DNA of 64,000 nt from Brachypterus glaber (taxonomy: Eukaryota; Arthropoda; Insecta; Coleoptera; Kateretidae): the NCBI GenBank assembly GCA_958510825.1, contig OY294045.1:95478988-95542987 (forward strand). Direction: 5' to 3'. Positions 34,581-44,729 of this stretch are shown in pieces (the stretch's first letter is position 1; each line of letters begins with the position of its first letter). Below the pieces are notes generated by a model. The model was not told the origin of the DNA and ran no database searches. It saw nothing but the letters and a program-made list of their open reading frames with translations. The position numbers and the translations under genes were made by a program.

Positions 34581-35277
34581 TCACTACCAGTACAATTAAT
34601 TATTTTTATTTTTTATTTATTTTTTTACTAAAATTTAATGAAAAAGCTTATAAATTTAAAATATCACGCGGGCCGTTCGCGGCCATTAAAAAAAACAAAG
34701 AATAACTTGACATTTCTGGCAGAAATTTTCTGGTGATCTGCTAAAATTATTAAGTTAGAAAGTGTTTCCGTGTTAAGTGTAATAAAATATATAAAAATGG
34801 AAAGTGAAATGCAAAGTGATGATTCTGGTACTCCAGAAATAAGGGGACAGGCGAAAACTGTGAGGGAGAATCTATTATCTCAAAAATCAATATATGGGGG
34901 TTGTACCTCTAGTAATCTATGATCCTTACGATAATATATGGGTTGTATAATCTATGGTTGAATATGATGGGCCAATGATTTTCACTTTTCGAAGTGTTTT
35001 TTGTAAAACATGTTTTATAGGTACTAATTTAGTTAATATTTTTTAATTTATCATGCAATAAATAAATTTGGTGCCTAAAGACACTTGTAAATAGCAATGT
35101 GATTTAATAATTAAGTGAAACGTCAGATGCCAAAACAGCTGAATAAAAATTCATTATTAACCATGGTGCAATTTTATTATTTTTAGAACCTCTGACGTCA
35201 TAGGTAGAGAAATAATATTTCTACCAATGAAAAGAATAGTAATAAAGATGTGCTTTTAGGCTGGTAGTGAAAAAAAT
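34574..35277 (+). mobile_element. Internally deleted DNA transposon with 17-bp TIR and a coding stub
   Basis: ATTTTTTTCACTACCAG at 34574-34590 is the exact inverse of CTGGTAGTGAAAAAAAT at 35261-35277. The element is 704 bases and contains one short acidic coding segment starting at 34797. The flanks are T-rich, so no target duplication can be defined. I infer a deletion derivative of an element that encoded a protein with this N-terminus. Confidence 0.7.
34797..34922 (+). CDS. 41-codon N-terminal stub of a transposon protein
   Basis: ATG after AATATATAAAA opens MESEMQSDDSGTPEIRGQAK followed by TVRENLLSQKSIYGG and a TGA. The acidic start followed by a Gln-Ala-Lys-Thr-Val helix is reminiscent of N-termini of insect transposon-encoded proteins that continue RGQAR..V.NV, but I cannot name the family with confidence. 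The composition (not AT-driven Lys/Asn/Ile) argues for real coding history. The frame could also be an exon ending near AAATCAATATATGGG, with the rest deleted. Too short for a functional protein. Confidence 0.4.
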   Translation: MESEMQSDDSGTPEIRGQAKTVRENLLSQKSIYGGCTSSNL

Positions 35278-35683
35278 CTTTTTCAGTTCAGGCTAAACTG
35301 GTAACTATAGTATATTCAACTTCAAAATGCAGTAAGTGTAAACAAACGCACGTGACAACGATGGATTTAATAACAGGGTAGGACTCGAAACAAAATATTT
35401 CCATATAACGGTCCATTGCAATGCATTGTACGCTTCATCGCAAGTGCTCACGTACTGACCTGTTTAATTTTCTACATCCCTACTCTCGCAACATTCGAGT
35501 GTTTTAACTAATGAAACCAGGCACTAGCTGTCGCGTGCGTGTTCTTTTATTTACTTCTACCGTATCTTGAAGTTGAATATACTATAAATTTATTTCTAAG
35601 AATTTTGTTAAATTTGATAAATATTTATTTGTCTTTGCCAACTTACGTTGGATAGATACGTCAATACAATCATGATTATAAAT

Positions 35684-35738
35684 AATAATAATAATAATAA
35701 ATAATAAATAATAATAATAGTAATAATAATAATAATAG
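35684..35738 (+). repeat. (AAT)n microsatellite
   Basis: About 55 bases of AAT with three interruptions, directly before the 5' truncation point of the next LINE. It may be the 3' tail of an older element. Confidence 0.9.
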
Positions 35739-36778
35739 CTGGGTGTATTTCTTATTTAATTGAGGTACCATCCGGCGTCCCTCAGGGATCTCACTGTGCG
35801 CCTTTATTTTTTCTTATCTTTGTTAATGACATTGGTGAATATATAGCGCACTGTGAATTTCTTATGTTCGCGGATGATCTCAAAATATTTAGGGTAGTTA
35901 ATTCTATTGCAGATATGTTACTACTGCAACAAGATCTTGACAGATTATTTGATTGGTCAGTTACAAATCGCCTTGAATTAAATGTTGGTAAATGTTGTTT
36001 TATCAGTTTTTTTACTGGTTCCAAAAAAATTAACTCGTATTATAATTTAAATAACTCACTTTTAAAGTATGAATCTTCTGTTAAAGATTTGGGAATTTTA
36101 TTTAATGAAAATGTCAACTTTTCTGACCATATACGATCTGTTTGCTCTAAAGCTAGTAAAATGCTTGGATTTGTAACAAGAAACCTATCGGAATTTTCAA
36201 CTAATAGTATAAAAAGTGTATATAGAGCATTAGTTAGATCAAATCTAGAATATTGTTCCATTATTTGGTCACCTTTTTATCAAAATGATATTAAACTGTT
36301 AGAAAGAGTGCAACATAAAGCTCTTAGATTTATAGCATTTAAATTAAATTTTGTTATAAGGGATCATGACTATGCAATTGTCCAAGACCTAACCAATTTA
36401 AAGACCTTACAATCGAGAAGAACGTTATCGCACTTGTGCTTCATTTATAAATTGGTCAATGGATTGTTGGATAGCCCTGATTTATTTAATTTAATAAAGT
36501 TTAGTGTCCCTAGGGCTGGTATTCGTAATTCTGTAACGTTTTATATTGATATGAAACGCACAAATTACAGTTCAAAAACTGCTTTAAATCTAGCTCTTAA
36601 GTATTTAAACGATTGCGACATTGATGTATTTAGACATTCTCTGAATAGCTTTAAGAATTTAATTTTGCCTAGGTTATTTTAATAATTTAATAAACTTTAT
36701 AATATTTAGTTATAATTGATAATTGTTAATTATAATTATAATAGAATTGTAAACTGTAATGGGGTAGTCCCGTATATG

Positions 36779-36809
<31 letters not shown>

Positions 36810-36812
36810 AGA
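35739..36812 (+). mobile_element. Group I LINE, 5'-truncated, AAAT tail, open RT end
   Basis: Plus-strand RT starting at CISYLIEVPSGVPQGSHCAP, then LFFLIFVNDIGEYIA, intact catalytic FADDLKIF, NRLELNVGKCCFISFF, VKDLGILFNENVNFSDH, ALVRSNLEYCSIIWSPFY, KALRFIAFKLN and a C-terminal domain to a stop at 36680-36682. The roughly 310 codons are uninterrupted. It is most like the fragment at 1-785 (SNLEYxSIIWSP, RFxAFKLN). The 3' end, TATGTAAATAAATAAATA, is a run of about eight AAAT units (36779-36811). Motif A and the N-terminal region are missing, so the copy is dead despite its clean frame. Confidence 0.9.
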
Positions 36813-37025
36813 TAGAGATAAAAAGAATAAAAATTAAAACTTATATACCATATAAAACATATTAAAAATTAAAGTAAAAAACATACATTAAAAAATGAAA
36901 AAAAAATTCTATATGCTAGAGCAGTAGGTATGTAACTGACTGATTTAAATAGCACGCCATTTTTAATATGCGCATTTGGCGTAGGTGGGCTGTAGTAGTT
37001 TTTTACAACACGTGTCAAATTTATC

Positions 37026-37076
37026 ATGGAACGCTACACGATCGCTCAACGCGTTCTTATTGTTAAAACGTTTTAA
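37026..37076 (+). pseudogene. Isolated N-terminus of a transposase-like protein
   Basis: ATG opens MERYTIAQRVLIVKTF followed by TAA. M-x-x-Y-T/S-x-x-Q-R-V-x-I-V-K is the beginning of a helix-turn-helix region common at the start of insect Tc1/mariner-related transposon proteins. The following sequence is unrelated (palindromic AAGATAATATGATCTT repeats), so only the first 16 codons survive. Short, hence moderate confidence. Confidence 0.45.
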
Positions 37077-37084
37077 TTAAACAA

Positions 37085-37250
37085 AGAGAATCATAATCTT
37101 AAATCAAGATTATAATTCTCTTCATTCAAGATTATAGTATCTTAAACCAAGACTTGGTGTAAGATAATATTATCTTGGATAAAGATAATATGATCTTAAA
37201 TCAAGATAATTACATACTTGGTTTAAGATAATATGATCTTAAAACCAAAA
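37085..37250. repeat. Cluster of AAGATTATA/AAGATAATATGATCTT palindromes
   Basis: CAAGATTATAATTCT, AAGATTATAGTATCTT, AAGATAATATTATCTT, AAGATAATATGATCTT (twice) follow each other in about 165 bases. Each is a near-palindrome. No gene. Confidence 0.65.
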
Positions 37251-37251
37251 G

Positions 37252-38460
37252 TCCAAACCAAATTTCATCAAAATCGGTCAGATAGTTTTTGCACAATAAT
37301 TTTGCAATCCAGATTTAAAAACAAAATACAAATTTTTCAAAATTATACAAAATTGAACATAAAACCCTTAGATACTTGAAAATTACAACACATATTTAAG
37401 AGAGCTCAAACTTTCAAATGATTTTTCAAAAATTAAAAGCCGTTAATTAGGAGAGCCTAGACAGTTGTTTAAACATTTATCAAATTTTTGCGCTTATAAA
37501 CAATTAGAATAACTTTATGAATTTTCGATGATTTTTTTCTTAATATTTATTAAAAGTACTCAGAAAGACGCTTCCTTTGAAAAAAAAGTTATGATGATTT
37601 GTTCATTAGTTTCGAAGTAATGATCGTTTATATTGAGCGCCATTTATTTTCAGTGTAAATGGCGGTCAACTTTGAACCATCATAACTTCGAAACTGATGA
37701 ACGAATCATCATATATATATATATATTTTCATAAGTAGTCTTTCCGAGTATTTTTAATATATATTTAAAAAAAAACAAAATCATCTAAAAATTCATAAAT
37801 GGAGCTCTCTACAACTAGAATTATGAAACAAAAGACGTCTACCCTATCTCTATCTCATTTGTACTACACTTTCCAGCCAACCAAATAAATAGTGTATTTG
37901 TTTTTCATACAACAAATTCAGTATTTATTTGGTTGGCCGGAAAGTGTAGCAGTGAGCGGCACGAACGAACATAGCTAATGTGAATCTGTAGAATAAGATA
38001 ATTCTACTAAAATTCAGATGGCGCCAGTAATTTCTTTAATAAAAATACACTTTTCGCCCGGCCAAGCAAATATTGTATTTGTTCAACAAAGAACAAATAC
38101 AGAATTTGTTTGGTTGGGTGGAAGTGGGAGTGTATGTATGTCTTCTATCCTTTTTGGGTAGAACTTTTGTCCCTGTCTAATCTAACGGGAGAAATCTCCA
38201 TTTATTCTAATTGTCTATAAGCGCAAAAATTCCACAAATGTTTAAACAACTGCCTAGGCTCTCCTAATTAATGGATTTGAATTTTTCAAAAAGCATTTGA
38301 AAGTTTTAGCTCTCTTCTATATGTGATTAAATGTTCAAGTATCTAAGGGCTTTATGTTTAATTTTTCATAATTTTGAAAATTAGCATTTTTTTTTTAAAT
38401 CTAAATTGCAAAATTATTGTGCAAAAACTATAAGACCGATTTTGATGAAATTTGGTGTGA
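37252..38460. mobile_element. 1.2-kb foldback interrupted by a MITE
   Basis: The left arm starts CCAAACCAAATTTCATCAAA and the right arm ends TTTGATGAAATTTGGTGTGA. Pairing continues through GGAGAGCCTAGACAGTTG against CAACTGCCTAGGCTCTCC and GCGCTTATAAACAATTAG against CTAATTGTCTATAAGCGC to a centre near 37660, where GAGCGCCATTTATTTT meets AAATGGCGG. Removing the MITE at 37799-38201 restores continuous pairing in the right arm. Non-coding. Confidence 0.85.
37799..38201. mobile_element. 403-bp MITE with internal hairpins, copy 2
   Basis: Starts ATGGAG and ends CTCCAT; near-identical to 17078-17477. Its insertion point is known because it splits the arm of the surrounding foldback between ATTCATAA and TTATTCTAATTG. 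Confidence 0.9.
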
Positions 38461-39146
38461 TGATTTAGCACACCATAAAGTTTTCTTGGGCCAATTTTGA
38501 AGGCCTATGTATACTTTCAGTATCCCAAAAAAACTCGATTTTTCTACTACCTTTTTGTGATTTTACCTATTTTTGCAATAATAATAATAATTATTTTTTC
38601 CATTTGCAAGCAATTTTATCATATTTAGAATTCAATTACAAAACTTTTTTTCCTTTTCAATATTTGTCTGAATTGAACAGTTCCAGCGATATATGCGCGA
38701 AAAGGAGAAAAAAAAATGATTTTTTCTCGATTTTGCAACATTTTGTTAAATAAAAAGTGAAGACCACGGTTTATAATATGCGCATAGTGAAATTATCATT
38801 TCTAGTGATATTCTGGACCTATTGATCCAACAATATAGAATCATATCCGATTTACCCAAACATGGTTTAAAACAGATACCGCCTGGTCTATTGCCAAAAA
38901 TATATTTTTCTCGGTGTATACTGTGTTTAGAGAACTGTCAGGATTTATCTGTTTTCATATCACGCTAAATAACAGGAAATGAAATTTTCAGCACCTGTAA
39001 TTTTATTGCCAAACAACGATTAGGCAACCTCATTTTTATTTTTGTTAGAATGACATATCGACTGATTGCTTTTAAAAGGTCGTATCCCAAGTTCTTTTCT
39101 TTCTTGATTCAGGCTTTTATTTAACAGTAACTGTTACAAATCATTA
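38461..39146. other. No gene seen
   Basis: AT-rich spacer; nothing recognised. Confidence 0.5.
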
Positions 39147-41202
39147 TATATACTTTGACTCACGGATCTGTCAGACGCTAATCTAGCATGTAATCTATTT
39201 TATGATAAGTTATATTCTATTTTGGATGTACATGTTCCCAAAGCTCAAAATCGGTTTAAATTTACTTATCCAGCATGGTACACTCCCAAAATTATTAAGA
39301 AGCTTAAAAATAAAAATTTTATGCATAAAAAATATAAGAAAACTAAGCTTATTCATTACTACAATACATTTAAAACATTAAGATCTGAAATAAAAAGTGA
39401 TATAAAAATAGCTTATAATAATTATATACATAAAGTTGAGAATTCATTGATCGATGACCCGAATTATTTTTGGAGTTTTGTTAAAAGTAAGAAAAATAAT
39501 ACTAGAATACCGGGGAACGTTTTTCTTAATGATTCTGAGTTCAGTACTCCACAGTCGATAGTAAATGGCTTTGCGGAATATTTTGGCAGCGTTTTCACGG
39601 AGCCTAATTCTGACATTGACTTGGACGCCGATATGGAATCTCTTGCATCCATTGACATAAATTCTATTAGTGCAAATGACATACTGGATGCCATTAAAAA
39701 ACTTCCAAATAAGGCTACTGCTGGTCATGACAATATTCCAGGTTATTTACTTAAAGACTGTGGCGATATATTTTGCTACCCATTATTGATTCTGTTTAAT
39801 CTTATAATAAAAACATCTTCATTTCCTGATATATGGAAAATTGGTAAGGTTTGTCCGATCTTAAAAAAGGGAAATCCTGCAGTGATTAGTAACTATCGCC
39901 CTATTACAATACTTTCCAATTTCTCCAAAGTGTTTGAAATGATTATCTACAACTACATATACAAGTCTGTGAAGAACCTAATTTCTATAAACCAACACGG
40001 CTTTATGACTAAACGGTCTACTGTCACTAATTTAACTGAATTTTCTAATTTTGTTGCTCACACTGTTGATAACAAGGGTCAAGCCGATGTAATCTATACT
40101 GATTTTATGAAGGCGTTCGACCGAATCGATCATTATATTGTTATTAAAAAACTTAAACAGAGATATGGTTTTAGTAGCAGACTAGTTAAACTTTTTTTGT
40201 CATATTTGTTAGATAGATATCTTTACGTCTTTTATAATGGATTTGGTTCTGATCTATTTCTAGCAATGTCAGGGGTACCTCAAGGTTCTAACCTTGGACC
40301 TTTGCTATTTTTATTATTCATAGATGATCTTAGTGAGTTAATTGAATGCCTGCATTTATTTTTTGCTGACGATTTGAAACTATTCATGCAAATAATTTGC
40401 ATCAATGACTGCATTAGATTACAGAGGGTCTTGGATGCACTGCAACAATGGTGCGAATATAACTGTCTCAATTTAAATGTATCTAAATGTAAAATCATCT
40501 CCTTCACGCGTAAAAAAAACCCAATACTTTATAATTACTCAATAAGTTCTTTCTCCTTGGAGAGAGTATATTCCATTAAAGATTTGGGTGTCACATTTTC
40601 TAGTGATTTTTTATTCAGAGAACATTTAGATAGTATTGTATCAGCCTCATTAAAAATGTATGGTTTTATAATAAGAAATTGTAGTAAATTTACCAGTGTA
40701 CTTGCTTTAAAGACCCTTTAAAACTCTTTTGTTCGCTCTAGACTGGAATATTGTTGTACCATTTGGAATCCGTTTTATGAAGTTCACAGACAACAGGTAG
40801 AGAAAGTGCAAAAAAAGTTTCTTAAGTGTTTATATTTTAAAGTATTTGGTATATATCCAGCCAGAGGTTATGATTATGACGTCCTACTGTCTCAATTTGA
40901 GTATCAATCCCTAGAACTTCGCAGAACAATAACCAGTATTAAAATGCTATGTTACGTATTGAATGGTGGAATGGACTCACCATTTATTTTATCAAAGGTA
41001 AATTTTTGCGTTCCAGCTAATTGTACAAGAACTTCTACCACTTTTTATAATCAAGTTGCCAGAACGAATACTCTACGCACTGAACCAATTTTCAATATGA
41101 TGTTTTGTTATAATACATATTGTAAGAGTTGCGATATCCACTTTGATTCAGTGAGTAGAATAATTAATTGTATAGTTCTAGAGTATTGGCCAAAATGTTG
41201 AT
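39147..41202 (+). pseudogene. Group I LINE ORF2 fragment with a single nonsense codon
   Basis: A frame of about 680 codons. Linker with AWYTPKIIKKLKNKNF; NKATAGHDNIPGYLLK (about residue 165 counted from 39222); VISNYRPITILSNFSKVFEM; HGFMTKRSTVTNL; DVIYTDFMKAFDRIDH (motif A); MSGVPQGSNLGPLLFLLFID; LFFADDLKLFMQ (motif C, about residue 380); CLNLNVSKCKIISF; then TAA at 40719-40721 in the phrase LKTL-stop-NSFVRSRLEYCC, where relatives have Tyr; then the thumb and C-terminal domain, SKVNFCVPANCTRTS and ARTNTLRTEPIF, ending WPKC. All RT catalytic residues are present. It would copy element RNA during target-primed integration. The single lesion suggests a young copy. Confidence 0.93.
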
Positions 41203-41386
41203 TTTAATTTCTACCATTTCAGTGATATATCGTATCTGTATTTGTTATATTGTTATAATATTAGATATTTTATTACATTGTTAATTAACTTTAAACCTTT
41301 ATTTTGTAAACTTTAATTTTGTAAATTTTCAAATAATATTGTCCTGTAATTGGTTTTTCTGTTGGGCAATAAAGATATTATTATTA
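39147..41386 (+). mobile_element. Group I LINE, longest copy in the window
   Basis: Begins just after a TGA with LTDLSDANLACNLFYDKLYS, the region that links the endonuclease and RT domains in LINE ORF2, and ends AATAAAGAT followed by ATT units (41376-41386). The 3' region contains the phrase TGTCCTGTAATTGGTTTTTC, also present at 48505 in the copy nested in FB1. The endonuclease domain and ORF1 are absent, so the copy is 5'-truncated. No target duplication found. Confidence 0.88.
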
Positions 41387-41389
41387 TCT

Positions 41390-41505
41390 GTGGCTACGGC
41401 AAATATGTTTGGAATGTATGTGCAAGTGATAGGCCGTTGTAGGCACGCACGCCTTATAACGCTTTTGACGGAAATAAGAGAGCGCGAATGATTCCTCCCC
41501 CTATC
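41390..41505 (+). repeat. Dispersed repeat, inverted partner at 60310-60425
   Basis: AATATGTTTGGAATGTATGT, GGCCGTTGTAGGCACGCACG, GCCTTATAACGCTTTTGACG and GCGCGAATGATTCCTCCCCC appear in the reverse complement at 60310-60425 with scattered differences. No frame is shared. Unclassified mobile-element fragment. Confidence 0.7.
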
Positions 41506-41663
41506 GCCGAAGCCTTGTTTCATGCGGAGAACTATACTTACAATCTATAGTATCTAGATGCTTCGGTGTCTTGCACATCAAAGAGAACATAAGTCATATA
41601 CAGCTTCAAACAATTTAAAACCTCAGCTAAAAACTTTTTTAAAGATAACAGCTGAGTCATTAG

Positions 41664-41815
41664 ATCATATATACATAGATGCGCCTTGAGTCCACGTCAG
41701 ACCGAAATGTTTTTATTGATATATCCAGGTAGATTTTACCTCCCCGCTTGTGGTCACCACCCACCACTATAGTGGTTTGTTGACAAATATGTTATACTTC
41801 ACCTCCTCGCAACCC
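41664..41815 (+). repeat. Dispersed repeat, second copy at 52976-53130 split by a MITE
   Basis: ATCATATATACATAGATGCG, CCGAAATGTTTTTATTGATA, TATCCAGGTAGATTTTACCT, GTGGTCACCACCCACCACTA and TGTTATACTTCACCTCCTCG recur at 52976-53130. This copy is uninterrupted and provides the empty site for the MITE at 52479-52975. Confidence 0.85.
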
Positions 41816-42339
41816 AAAGAACTTTTACCTCAAGAAGTTATTTCAGACCAATGTTTATGAAGGTGTCATCTTTTTTTTTGTTTGTTTACATAAACGTACG
41901 CGATACTGCTTCTGGTGTAAAAATAAGTATCGCTAGTTTTGACCTTCTGGTGACCAGAGCGATGTTGCGTAATTTTCACTTTATTATTATGATCTTTATA
42001 CATTCATTAAAATTTTAAAAAACTACTATACTACGACACTATAATTATGTTTGATAATATAATATAATTTAATTTATTAAAATTAAACTACTAGTTCATA
42101 TAAAACTCAAATAAAACTAATATTTCTTAAAATTTACAATAAAATATATAAAGCAGGTGTTGCAACCGGCAACACTGTATTGCTCGACAAACTTTACGAC
42201 ATTAGACTGTGAGTTTACACATTCTGTCTCTCTCTTTACGCGTAAGTGTAAACAATAGTCACTCCCCACTAGCCCCTCTAGTTAGCTATTCATGAAAAAA
42301 CATGTCAAAACAAAAATAATTGCACGTGCGTTAAAATAA

Positions 42340-43172
42340 AAAGAACCGATACTGTAAATACCTAGGAATAGTTATAGACTCGCATATGCGATGGGACTCC
42401 CATATTTCTGGACTATGCGACAAATTACGAAAACTTCAATATTGTTTTTATATATTAAGAAACATCATTTCAACTAAATTAATGAAAAATGTGTATTTTG
42501 CTATCATCCAATCACTGTTAACTTATGGGCTTTTGGCATGGGGGGCCACCAATAAAAAGCTTTTATCCTACGTTTCAGTCATTCAAAAAAAAATAATCAA
42601 AATAATATTAAATAAACCAGTAACATATCCGTCAGAATTAATATTTAATGAACTAGATGTGTTTAACTTACAAAACCTTTATATACTATTCCAAAAAAAA
42701 ACAAGTCTATAGGACAAAAAAATTTTGTACACAATGCACTTAAAATTTATAACCTATTACCAGTAAATTTAAAAGAAAATTATAGTTCTTACAAAACGTT
42801 TATCAAAAAAATTAAAAACTGGATTAAACATACTAACATAAATTTAGAATAATACAATTTAATCCTTTATTTTTTTTTATCAATATTTTAAATATAAAAT
42901 AAAAATATTAAGAAAAAACGCATGCGAGACGACATTAACATAAAAATTAATGTATACTATCCGAGGGCCACGCACAAACTACAAGTAGCTTTTGTGGCCT
43001 TAAATGTCAATTTAATTAGTAGAAAAAAACAATAAATTTTTACGTCTCACTTAATAAACCGTCTACTTTAATTTTTAAGTAATTATATTTATTAGTGTTA
43101 TTATATTTAAGAATTATATTAATAAAAATGTAACTTACGAAGTGTAATAATTGTAATAAATAAATAAATAAA
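42340..43172 (+). mobile_element. Group II-like LINE 3' end with AAAT tail
   Basis: Plus-strand coding starts NRYCKYLGIVIDSHMRWDSH and continues LRKLQYCFYILRNIISTKLM, SLLTYGLLAWGATNKKLL, VIQKKIIKIIL and ELDVFNLQNLYILFQKK before the frame breaks at 42710. LGIxID, the AWG motif and IQKKIIKIIL correspond to the thumb region of group II RTs (LGLLLDP, IIWGDC, IQRRAIRFI), but the sequence is clearly diverged, so this is a separate subfamily. Downstream, 42720-42850 reads VNLKENYSSYKTFIKKIKNW in another frame. The 3' end is AATAAATAAATAAATA at 43155-43172. The catalytic domain is missing. Confidence 0.75.
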
Positions 43173-43304
43173 TACCTCGGTTCTCTCGTTATTCAAGGCT
43201 GTAGAGATTTCATATTTTGGCAACCCCCCTAACACACCTCCTATTAGGGGGGGTATCCAAAATATGAAATCTCTACAGCCTTGAATAACGCGAGAACCGA
43301 GGTA
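43173..43304. mobile_element. Hairpin MITE with about 49-bp arms
   Basis: TACCTCGGTTCTCTCGTTAT at the left is the inverse of ATAACGCGAGAACCGAGGTA at the right, with one mismatch, and pairing continues through TCAAGGCTGTAGAGATTTCA. The loop contains ACCCCCCTAACACACCTCCT. It starts exactly where the LINE tail at 43172 ends. Confidence 0.88.
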
Positions 43305-43739
43305 TGAAGTGTATGAATTTTGGTAAAATTTGCGTTACGTGATACTTGAACGTTTCCTTATTTATTGGTTTAAAAAAACATTTTAAAGTACAAATTTTAA
43401 ACTTTTTAGCGAAGTAAATATACGTTTAAAAATATTGTCACATTATACTTTTATTTTAGTCTGAAATTGAAATTGAAAAAGCCAAACCAAACGAAAAAAT
43501 TTTGATTTTATTTTTTTTTCAAAAAAAAAATAAATAAAAAAAAAATTGAATTTTTTTTTATATATAGTTGTTTAATTTTTTTAAAAAGTTTAAGCCCCAT
43601 AACTTTTTTGTTTTGGGGGGGATTAATTTCAAAATTGGTAAAATTTATCTTTAATAATAAAAGTAATTTTTCATGAAATAGTTACGTTAATTAATCGAAA
43701 TTTTCTTTCAGCTTTTTTCGATTTTTTTAGAAGTTAAAC

Positions 43740-43882
43740 CCCCCCCCCCAACTTTTTTGTTTTCTAAGGGATTACTTCCCCCTATAGACTTGATTTTTCC
43801 AAACGCGATCGGATTAGTCGTTCTTGAGTTATCGTGTTCACAAAAATCGGACGGACGGACAGACAGACAGACAGATGGACTG
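43740..43882 (+). repeat. TTATCGTG-GGAC/CAGA microsatellite repeat
   Basis: GTTCTTGAGTTATCGTGTTC is followed by GGACGGACGGACAGACAGAC. Same arrangement as in repeat R1 (5707, 17719 and 20777): a TTATCGTG motif next to a tetranucleotide run. The frame across it is an artefact. The rest of 43365-44308 shows no gene. Confidence 0.7.
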
Positions 43883-44308
43883 ACAATTGAAAAAGAAAAA
43901 GTTGCTTGTTTTTTCATGAAACAAATTTATATCCAAGAATTTTTTGTCCAGGACCATGTTTTATGTTTTTTTTGAAAATTAAGTGTTGTGTAATATTATT
44001 CTAGCGCAGGCGCTGTGAATAATATAAAAATGGTCTAACTTATGAGTCATTTACATGCAATGTCTGTATTTAGAGATCCAGAGGTGGGACGCTCGGTCAT
44101 AAATTTGTATCCCTCCCTTAAAACATCCGGAAGTGAGAGGCACAATGGTCCCTTCTTCTTCTTCTTCGTTATTTGAAAAATGCATGTAAGGATACAAAAT
44201 GCATTAATTTTCTTACAAAGCTTTTTGGAAAATTTGCCCCATAACCCTATCTGACAACAATTGTTTTTTTTTTTATTTACCTTGGTATATTGTCCAAAAG
44301 TCCAAACT

Positions 44309-44597
44309 GGGAGGATTGGTGTAGTGGACCACCGCGTCGTACTTGACGAGTTTACTACCCAAAATAGCGTGAGTTCGACTTTCACCGGCGCCGATTTGCC
44401 TTTTTCAGTTAATTAATAATTGAAATTTGGCGAAGGCGTAAGTGAAGCGGACACTCCATATAAATTGGTTCGAAAGTCAATTAAAGCCGGTGGTTCCCTC
44501 TACTACTAGCCCACACTAGTCCTGGATTTAGGGGATGCTTAATTAAGTAGAATAGTACGAGGTTAAACATAATGTAATGTAGTGTAATGTAAGGACA
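44309..44597 (+). mobile_element. tRNA-derived SINE, copy 1, TAATG tail
   Basis: The head GGGAGGATTGGTGTAGTGGA resembles an internal promoter A box, and GTGAGTTCGACTTTCACCGG resembles a B box, as in RNA polymerase III promoters of tRNA genes. The body (TTTCAGTTAATTAATAATTG, AAAGCCGGTGGTTCCCTCTA, GGGGATGCTTAATTAAGTAG, AATAGTACGAGGTTAAA) is shared with 62056-62298. The tail is ATAATGTAATGTAGTGTAAT. SINEs encode nothing and are copied by LINE machinery; the TAATG tail resembles that of the LINE at 45548. Confidence 0.9.
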
Positions 44598-44729
44598 GAA
44601 ATTTTTAATTTTAAACAAAATTATAAAAATATTAATTTATTATTCCATCAATCTATTTTCTAATCATCGTACAGAGTGATATTGGTAGACTGACAGTTTC
44701 GGGCTGCTGGCCCTCTTCAGTACCAAGAG
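44597..44729 (-). mobile_element. PLE family B terminal repeat, copy 2, ending at the gap
   Basis: Starts GGACAGAAATTTTTAATTTT, continues TTATTATTCCATCAATCTAT and runs into the N gap. It is about 93% identical by eye to the corresponding parts of 8905-9049. Any coding part of this PLE would lie in or beyond the gap; nothing recognisable follows it at 44930. Confidence 0.7.
44682..44726 (-). ncRNA. Hammerhead ribozyme (PLE family B), well-formed
   Basis: Minus strand, 5' to 3': TTGGTA, CTGAAGA, GGGC-CAGCA-GCCC, GAAAC, TGTCA, GTC, TACCAA. TTGGTA/TACCAA form a perfect 6-bp stem I. CUGAAGA and GAAA are the invariant core (CUGANGA...GAAA). GGGC/GCCC form stem II, closed by a five-base loop. After GAAA, C-G and U-A pairs with a three-base loop form a very short stem III, and GUC is the expected cleavage triplet just before stem I. 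Very short stem III is a known trait of hammerheads in Penelope-like elements, where self-cleavage processes the element RNA. Confidence 0.8.

Noticed and set aside
43173..43304. Hairpin as a microRNA precursor
   Set aside because: Nearly perfect arms of 49 bases with TA flanks and a location directly after a LINE tail fit a MITE better than a microRNA.
43708..43975. Two overlapping frames on opposite strands
   Set aside because: Both run across the GGAC/CAGA microsatellite; no domain.
44337..44385. Palindrome-free head of the SINE read as part of a protein frame (44047-44385, minus)
   Set aside because: The frame crosses the SINE boundary and has no domain.
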